Assembly (NCBI GenBank): GCA_002358895.1
Contig: DEPR01000015.1
Span: 2,267-12,260 of the forward strand
Direction: 5' to 3'
DNA from: Ruminococcus sp. UBA3387
GTDB taxonomy: Bacteria; Bacillota; Clostridia; Oscillospirales; Ruminococcaceae
Length of the DNA stretch: 9,994 bases
In this document: positions 6,523-9,994 of the stretch, in pieces
Layout of the letters: each line of letters begins with the position of its first letter
Position numbering within the stretch: the stretch's first letter is position 1
The notes under the pieces: generated by a model
The model's input: the letters and a program-made list of their open reading frames with translations, nothing else
The model's database searches: none
What the model was told of the DNA's origin: nothing
Position numbers and translations under genes: made by a program

Positions 6523-8157
6523 ATGATTAAATTCAAAGGCAAAGGCATTTATGGTGCAATAACAGAAGGTAAAGTGTCCGTTTTCAAACGCCGGGAAGCC
6601 CAGGTCAGGCGTCTGCACATTTCGGATATAGAAGCTGAAAAATCAAGAATCAAACAGGCAAAGGAAAAGGCTATCACCCAGCTTTCGGAAATTTATGAGA
6701 AGGCTTTGAAAGAAGTAGGCGAAACCAATGCCCAGATTTTCGAGATTCATATAATGATGATTGAAGATGATGACTATAATGAGGCCGTTGAAAACATAAT
6801 CGACAGTCAGTCGGTTAATGCTGAATATGCAATCGCCCTGACTTCAGATAACTTTGCCGAAATGTTTGAAGCAATGGAAGATGCATATATGCAAGCCCGT
6901 GCGGCGGATGTAAAGGACATTTCCAACAGGCTTATTTCCTGCCTGACCGATTATAGCAATAATACAGAAAGCTCAGACGGTAAAGTTATAATCTGTGCTG
7001 ATGACCTTGCACCAAGTGAAACCGTTTCACTTGATAAGAAAAATGTCCTTGCGTTTGTTACATCTTATGGCTCATCAAATTCTCATACAGCTATCCTTGC
7101 AAGGAATATGAATATTCCTGCAGTAATCGGGGTGGGAGATAAGTTTCTTGAAACAATAAAAGACGGCGACTATATGGCTGTAAACGGCTATACAGGTGAA
7201 ATCTTTGTGAATCCCGATGAGCAAACCCTGAATGATTTGAGAGAAAAGCAAAAAGCCGATATGGAAAAGAAGCAACTGCTTTTGAAGCTTAAAGGCAAAG
7301 AGAATGTTACCCTGGACGGCACAGAAGTTAAAATTTTTGCAAATATCGGTGGCGTTGACGGAATAGGCTCAGTCCTTCTTAACGATGCTGGTGGAATAGG
7401 GCTTTTCAGAAGTGAGTTTCTCTATCTGGAGAATACCGACTACCCGTCAGAGGAACAGCAGTTCAAGGTTTATAAAAAAGTGCTGGAAAGTATGGCAGGA
7501 AAAAAGGTCATCATAAGAACACTCGATATAGGTGCAGATAAACAGGCAGACTATTTTAACCTTGGTAAGGAAGATAATCCTGCTTTGGGGTTAAGAGCAA
7601 TACGTCTGTGCCTTACAAGGCCCGAGATGTTCAGAACACAGCTTAAAGCGTTGTACAGAGCCTCTGCATTCGGTAATCTTGGTATTATGTTCCCTATGAT
7701 AACAAGTGTTGGAGAGCTGGAAAAAGTCCTCAACATTTGCGAGGAAGTCAGAACAGAGCTGAAAGCTAACGGAATTGAATATAACGAGAATACCGAAGTC
7801 GGTATTATGATTGAAACTCCTGCAGCAGCCATTATCAGCGACCTGCTTGCACCAATGGTGGACTTTTTCAGCGTTGGCACAAATGACCTTACACAATATA
7901 CCCTTGCCTGCGACAGACAGAATCCACAGCTTGAATCATTCTGCGATGCACATCACGAAGCCGTTATGAGATTGATTGAGTTTTCTGCAACGAACGCACA
8001 TAAACATAATAAGTGGATTGGCATTTGTGGTGAACTGGCGGCCGATACAACCCTTACGGAAAGATTTTTGAGAATGGGAATTGACGAGCTTTCCGTTTCA
8101 CCGTCATATGTGCTGAAGCTGAGAGATGCAGTAAGAAAAATTGATTTGAATAAATAA
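6523..8157 (+). CDS. ptsI: PTS enzyme I (phosphoenolpyruvate-protein phosphotransferase)
   Basis: Enzyme I takes phosphate from PEP and passes it to HPr, starting the PTS relay in the cytoplasm. The 544 residues are slightly shorter than in E. coli or Bacillus (about 570-575), but all domains are present. These are the N-terminal phosphohistidine/HPr-binding region (about 1-240) and the C-terminal PEP-binding barrel (about 250-544). The phospho-accepting His188 is in GSSNSHTAILAR. This is the GSxNSH variant of the usual GGxTSH loop; I recall similar versions in clostridial enzymes. PEP-site blocks are GLFRSEFLYL, VIIRTLDIGADKQ, GIMIETPAA and FFSVGTNDLTQY. Catalytic Cys502 is in GICGELAAD and has the same number as in E. 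coli. The ATG at 6523 follows GAGG (6512-6515) by 7 nt, and ptsH ends 19 nt before, a standard ptsHI pair. It is the last gene of the operon, followed by the terminator at 8261-8290. Confidence 0.97.
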   Translation: MIKFKGKGIYGAITEGKVSVFKRREAQVRRLHISDIEAEKSRIKQAKEKAITQLSEIYEKALKEVGETNAQIFEIHIMMIEDDDYNEAVENIIDSQSVNAEYAIALTSDNFAEMFEAMEDAYMQARAADVKDISNRLISCLTDYSNNTESSDGKVIICADDLAPSETVSLDKKNVLAFVTSYGSSNSHTAILARNMNIPAVIGVGDKFLETIKDGDYMAVNGYTGEIFVNPDEQTLNDLREKQKADMEKKQLLLKLKGKENVTLDGTEVKIFANIGGVDGIGSVLLNDAGGIGLFRSEFLYLENTDYPSEEQQFKVYKKVLESMAGKKVIIRTLDIGADKQADYFNLGKEDNPALGLRAIRLCLTRPEMFRTQLKALYRASAFGNLGIMFPMITSVGELEKVLNICEEVRTELKANGIEYNENTEVGIMIETPAAAIISDLLAPMVDFFSVGTNDLTQYTLACDRQNPQLESFCDAHHEAVMRLIEFSATNAHKHNKWIGICGELAADTTLTERFLRMGIDELSVSPSYVLKLRDAVRKIDLNK

Positions 8158-8260
8158 AATTTATTCTGTAAAAAACGCACTTATCGGACGTGTAGGGGAC
8201 GGCGTCCCGACATACGCAATATGTTTGACGTCCCGAAATTTTCAGATTATCAATAAATTT
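8158..8260. other. Non-coding stretch between ptsI and its terminator
   Basis: No gene is seen in this stretch. GAATAAA (8148-8154) and TTTATTC (8160-8166) form a weak AT-only inverted repeat spanning the ptsI stop. The middle of the stretch holds the GC-rich repeat-like element described separately at 8191-8236. The remainder is AT-rich and runs into the terminator hairpin. Confidence 0.6.
8191..8236. repeat. GC-rich intergenic element with nested repeats (TGTAGGGG type)
   Basis: The element opens with TGTAGGGG and contains the perfect inverted repeat GGGACG/CGTCCC (8196-8201 and 8203-8208, one base between). CGTCCCGA then occurs a second time at 8229-8236, so the left arm can pair with either copy. 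CATA/TATG arms (8211-8214 and 8219-8222) lie between the copies. It is clearly richer in GC than the flanking DNA. Short intergenic elements beginning TGTAGGGG are familiar to me from gut Clostridia genomes, but copy number in this genome cannot be seen from one window. It lies upstream of the real terminator, so it would be transcribed as part of the operon 3' UTR. Confidence 0.45.
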
Positions 8261-8290
8261 AATTCCTCTGCTTATGCAGAGGAATTTTTT
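8261..8290 (+). terminator. Intrinsic terminator of the glgP-ptsI operon
   Basis: AATTCCTCTGC (8261-8271) pairs perfectly with GCAGAGGAATT (8276-8286) around a TTAT loop, an 11 bp stem. It is followed by further T residues to 8290, giving a TTTTTT run in total. It lies about 100 nt after the ptsI stop and before the next promoter. Confidence 0.93.
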
Positions 8291-8291
8291 G

Positions 8292-8320
8292 TTTACTTAT
8301 GAGAGAAAATGTAGTATAAT
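8292..8320 (+). promoter_or_regulatory. Sigma-A-type promoter for the DUF554-EamA operon
   Basis: A perfect -10 box TATAAT (8315-8320) is preceded at a 17 nt spacing by TTTACT (8292-8297), a 4/6 match to TTGACA. The expected transcription start is about 8327-8329, giving a leader of roughly 25 nt with the SD GGGAGG at 8339-8344. The -35 box begins two bases after the upstream operon's T-tract. Confidence 0.82.
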
Positions 8321-8351
8321 ATGTCTTAGAACTATTTCGGGAGGAACAACA

Positions 8352-9077
8352 ATGTTTGGTCTGGGTACAATTATAAACGTAGCAGGTATCCTTATAGGTG
8401 GTCTCTCAGGCTTCTTTTTCGGAAAATTTCTGAAAGAGCGTCATCAGGAAACTCTGCAGGTAACCTGTGGAATATGTGTAATTTTCATCGGCATATGTGG
8501 TGCATTGGAAGGTATGCTCACAGTTAAGGACAATACCATAACAAGTGGAAAATCCCTGCTTATAATAGCCTGCCTTGCCGTAGGAGCATTAATCGGCGAA
8601 ATAATTGATATTGAAAAATGGTTTGAGCGATTTGGTGGCTGGCTTAAAATAAAAACGGGAAATGCCAAGGATAAAAAGTTCATCGATGGCTTTGTTACTG
8701 CCTCACTTACAGTCTGTATCGGTGCAATGGCTATAGTGGGTGCAATCCAGGACGGCATAACCGGCGACTATTCCATATTGACTACAAAGGCTATCCTTGA
8801 CCTTATAATTATTATGGTTATGACCTGCTCATTGGGCAAGGGCTGTATATTTTCAGCAATTCCCGTACTGCTTTTCCAAGGCTCAATAACCTGCCTTGCA
8901 AGACTTATCAAACCGATTATGACCGAAACAGCCCTGTCAAATCTGTCTCTTATCGGCTCAATTCTAATCTTCTGCGTGGGAATTAACCTTGTGTGGGGAA
9001 AGAAAGTAAGGGTTGCAAACCTGCTTCCTGCAGTAGTCATAGCCGTCATTATTGCATTTTTACCAATAAACCTTTAA
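8352..9077 (+). CDS. DUF554 family membrane protein (YqgA/YdfK-like)
   Basis: The 241-residue hydrophobic protein has about seven or eight membrane segments, roughly at residues 5-23, 36-54, 68-86, 113-131, 145-160, 166-184, 198-216 and 222-239. The N-terminal GTIINVAGILIGGLSG, the FVTASLTVCIGAMAIVGAIQDG block and the C-terminal ILIFCVGINLVWGKKVRVANLLPA are typical of DUF554, the family of E. coli YqgA and Bacillus YdfK. No biochemical function is established that I know of, and a transport role is only a guess from topology. The ATG at 8352 has GGGAGG 7 nt upstream. An in-frame ATG at 8274 is rejected because it lies in the terminator hairpin, upstream of the promoter. The EamA transporter gene starts 10 nt after the stop, so the two are probably co-transcribed. 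Confidence 0.9.
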   Translation: MFGLGTIINVAGILIGGLSGFFFGKFLKERHQETLQVTCGICVIFIGICGALEGMLTVKDNTITSGKSLLIIACLAVGALIGEIIDIEKWFERFGGWLKIKTGNAKDKKFIDGFVTASLTVCIGAMAIVGAIQDGITGDYSILTTKAILDLIIIMVMTCSLGKGCIFSAIPVLLFQGSITCLARLIKPIMTETALSNLSLIGSILIFCVGINLVWGKKVRVANLLPAVVIAVIIAFLPINL

Positions 9078-9087
9078 GAGGTGAAGT

Positions 9088-9960
9088 ATGAAAAATAATT
9101 CTAAATTCCTGCTGTTGCTGTCAATGTTCATCTTCGGAACAATCGGCATTTTCAGAAAGTACATACCCCTCCCCTCAAGTCTCCTTGCAATGTCAAGAGG
9201 CTTTATCGGTACACTTTTTCTTCTTGTTGTTATCTTTATAAAGAAAGAAAAAATGTGCTGGAAATCAATAAAATCCAACCTGTTGCTGTTGGTACTGTCA
9301 GGTGCTTTTATCGGCTTCAACTGGATTTTCCTGTTTGAAGCATACCGATATACAACCGTAGCAACAGCCACATTGTGCTACTATATGGCACCGATTTTCG
9401 TTATTCTTGTATCACCCCTGTTTTTCAAGGAAAAACTGACACTAAAAAAGAGCATCTGCGTTGCAGTAGCAATAACAGGAATGGTGTTTGTCTCAGGCAT
9501 TCTCCAGTCAGGCTTTAATGCAACAAAAGAGATGAAAGGTGTTATTCTTGGGCTTATGGCAGCTCTGCTTTATGCAGGAGTAGTGGTTATGAATAAGCAT
9601 ATAAAAAGCGTTTCGGCATTTGACAAAACCATAGTCCAGCTTGGCACATCAGCAGTAGTGCTTCTTCCCTATACTATGCTGACAGAAAATCTTGCTGAAA
9701 TAAAATTCACACCGACACTAATTATAATGCTCTGTATCGTGGGCATTGTCCATACGGGTATTGCCTATACCTTGTATTTCGGGGTAATGGATAAGCTTAA
9801 AGCACAAACAGTAGCTCTTTTCAGCTATGTAGACCCGGTTGTTGCAATTCTGCTTTCTGCTGTAATACTCCACGAAAACATAGGTGTATGGGGATATATA
9901 GGTGCAGTCCTTGTCCTTGGTGCAACTCTTGTCAGCGAATTGCCTGAGAAAAACAAATAG
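9088..9960 (+). CDS. EamA-family (DMT superfamily) transporter
   Basis: The 290-residue protein has about ten transmembrane helices in two homologous five-helix EamA units. Unit 1 (about 7-137) ends with YYMAPIFVILVSPLFFKEKLT, and unit 2 (about 150-285) has the matching FSYVDPVVAILLSAVILHENI. Each has a helix-start Pro and a Glu after the helix, the internal-duplication hallmark of the family. Helix 1 begins with LLLLSMFIFGTIGIFRKYI. Members export or import metabolites such as amino acids or nucleosides. The substrate cannot be read from this sequence. The ATG at 9088 is preceded by GAGGTGA (9078-9084), directly after the DUF554 stop (9075-9077), so coupled expression is likely. A terminator follows 12 nt after the stop. 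Confidence 0.93.
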   Translation: MKNNSKFLLLLSMFIFGTIGIFRKYIPLPSSLLAMSRGFIGTLFLLVVIFIKKEKMCWKSIKSNLLLLVLSGAFIGFNWIFLFEAYRYTTVATATLCYYMAPIFVILVSPLFFKEKLTLKKSICVAVAITGMVFVSGILQSGFNATKEMKGVILGLMAALLYAGVVVMNKHIKSVSAFDKTIVQLGTSAVVLLPYTMLTENLAEIKFTPTLIIMLCIVGIVHTGIAYTLYFGVMDKLKAQTVALFSYVDPVVAILLSAVILHENIGVWGYIGAVLVLGATLVSELPEKNK

Positions 9961-9972
9961 AATATCTAAAAA

Positions 9973-9994
9973 AAGCCACCCGTTTGGGTGGCTT
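9973..9994 (+). terminator. Intrinsic terminator hairpin after the EamA gene, cut by the window edge
   Basis: AAGCCACCC (9973-9981) pairs perfectly with GGGTGGCTT (9986-9994) around a GTTT loop. It is preceded by an A-run (9968-9974), so it could also act on the opposite strand. The T-tract, if present, continues beyond the last base given. Confidence 0.85.

Noticed and set aside
7071..7104. Enzyme I phosphohistidine loop lacking the GGxTSH form
   Set aside because: The GSxNSH version keeps the catalytic His188 and its flanking SHTAILAR. I recall similar loops in clostridial enzymes, so it is not treated as a defect.
8274..8351. N-terminal extension of the DUF554 protein from the ATG at 8274
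   Set aside because: This ATG lies in the terminator hairpin, upstream of the TATAAT box at 8315-8320. The extension is not hydrophobic family sequence, and the ATG at 8352 has a strong SD.
1..9994. CRISPR arrays, tRNA or rRNA genes, insertion sequences, phage or defence genes
   Set aside because: No regularly spaced repeats, RNA gene signatures, transposase or integrase motifs were seen. Apart from 8158-8351, the window is filled by metabolic and transport genes.

Overview
The window reads as a chromosomal segment of a low-to-moderate GC Gram-positive anaerobe, most likely a gut-type Clostridia member (Oscillospiraceae/Ruminococcaceae-like). The reasons are strong AGGAGG-type ribosome binding sites, GTG and TTG starts, tight gene spacing, Firmicutes-type PTS proteins, and a TGTAGGGG-type intergenic element of a kind I associate with gut Clostridia genomes. 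Species cannot be decided from sequence reading alone. All eight genes lie on the + strand.

Region 1 (1-8290) is one apparent operon ending in a strong intrinsic terminator. The order is glgP (5' truncated by the window edge), a one-piece glucose/maltose-family PTS enzyme II with domain order IIA-IIC-IIB, an endonuclease/exonuclease/phosphatase-fold protein best read as maltose 6'-phosphate phosphatase (MapP), malQ, ptsH (HPr) and ptsI (enzyme I). Most gaps are 3-19 nt. The exception is the 59 nt leader of ptsH.

Together the genes describe a nearly self-contained maltose/maltodextrin route. PEP passes its phosphate through enzyme I, HPr, IIA and IIB. The IIC domain imports maltose as maltose 6'-phosphate. 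MapP removes the phosphate inside the cell. MalQ disproportionates maltose into glucose and longer maltodextrins. GlgP phosphorolyses the dextrins to glucose 1-phosphate. This resembles the Enterococcus faecalis MalT/MapP route, but MalQ and GlgP stand where that organism uses a maltose phosphorylase, and the general PTS proteins are encoded in the same operon. The HPr carries Lys at position 46, where the regulatory Ser of Gram-positive HPr normally sits, so classical HPr kinase/CcpA feedback through this HPr is doubtful.

Region 2 (8158-8351) is a 194 nt non-coding junction. It holds a GC-rich repeat-like element with nested inverted and direct repeats, the operon terminator, and directly after it a consensus-like sigma-A promoter.

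Region 3 (8352-9994) is a two-gene membrane-protein operon: a DUF554 (YqgA/YdfK-like) protein of unknown function and a ten-helix EamA-family transporter. It ends in an intrinsic terminator hairpin that reaches the last base of the window.
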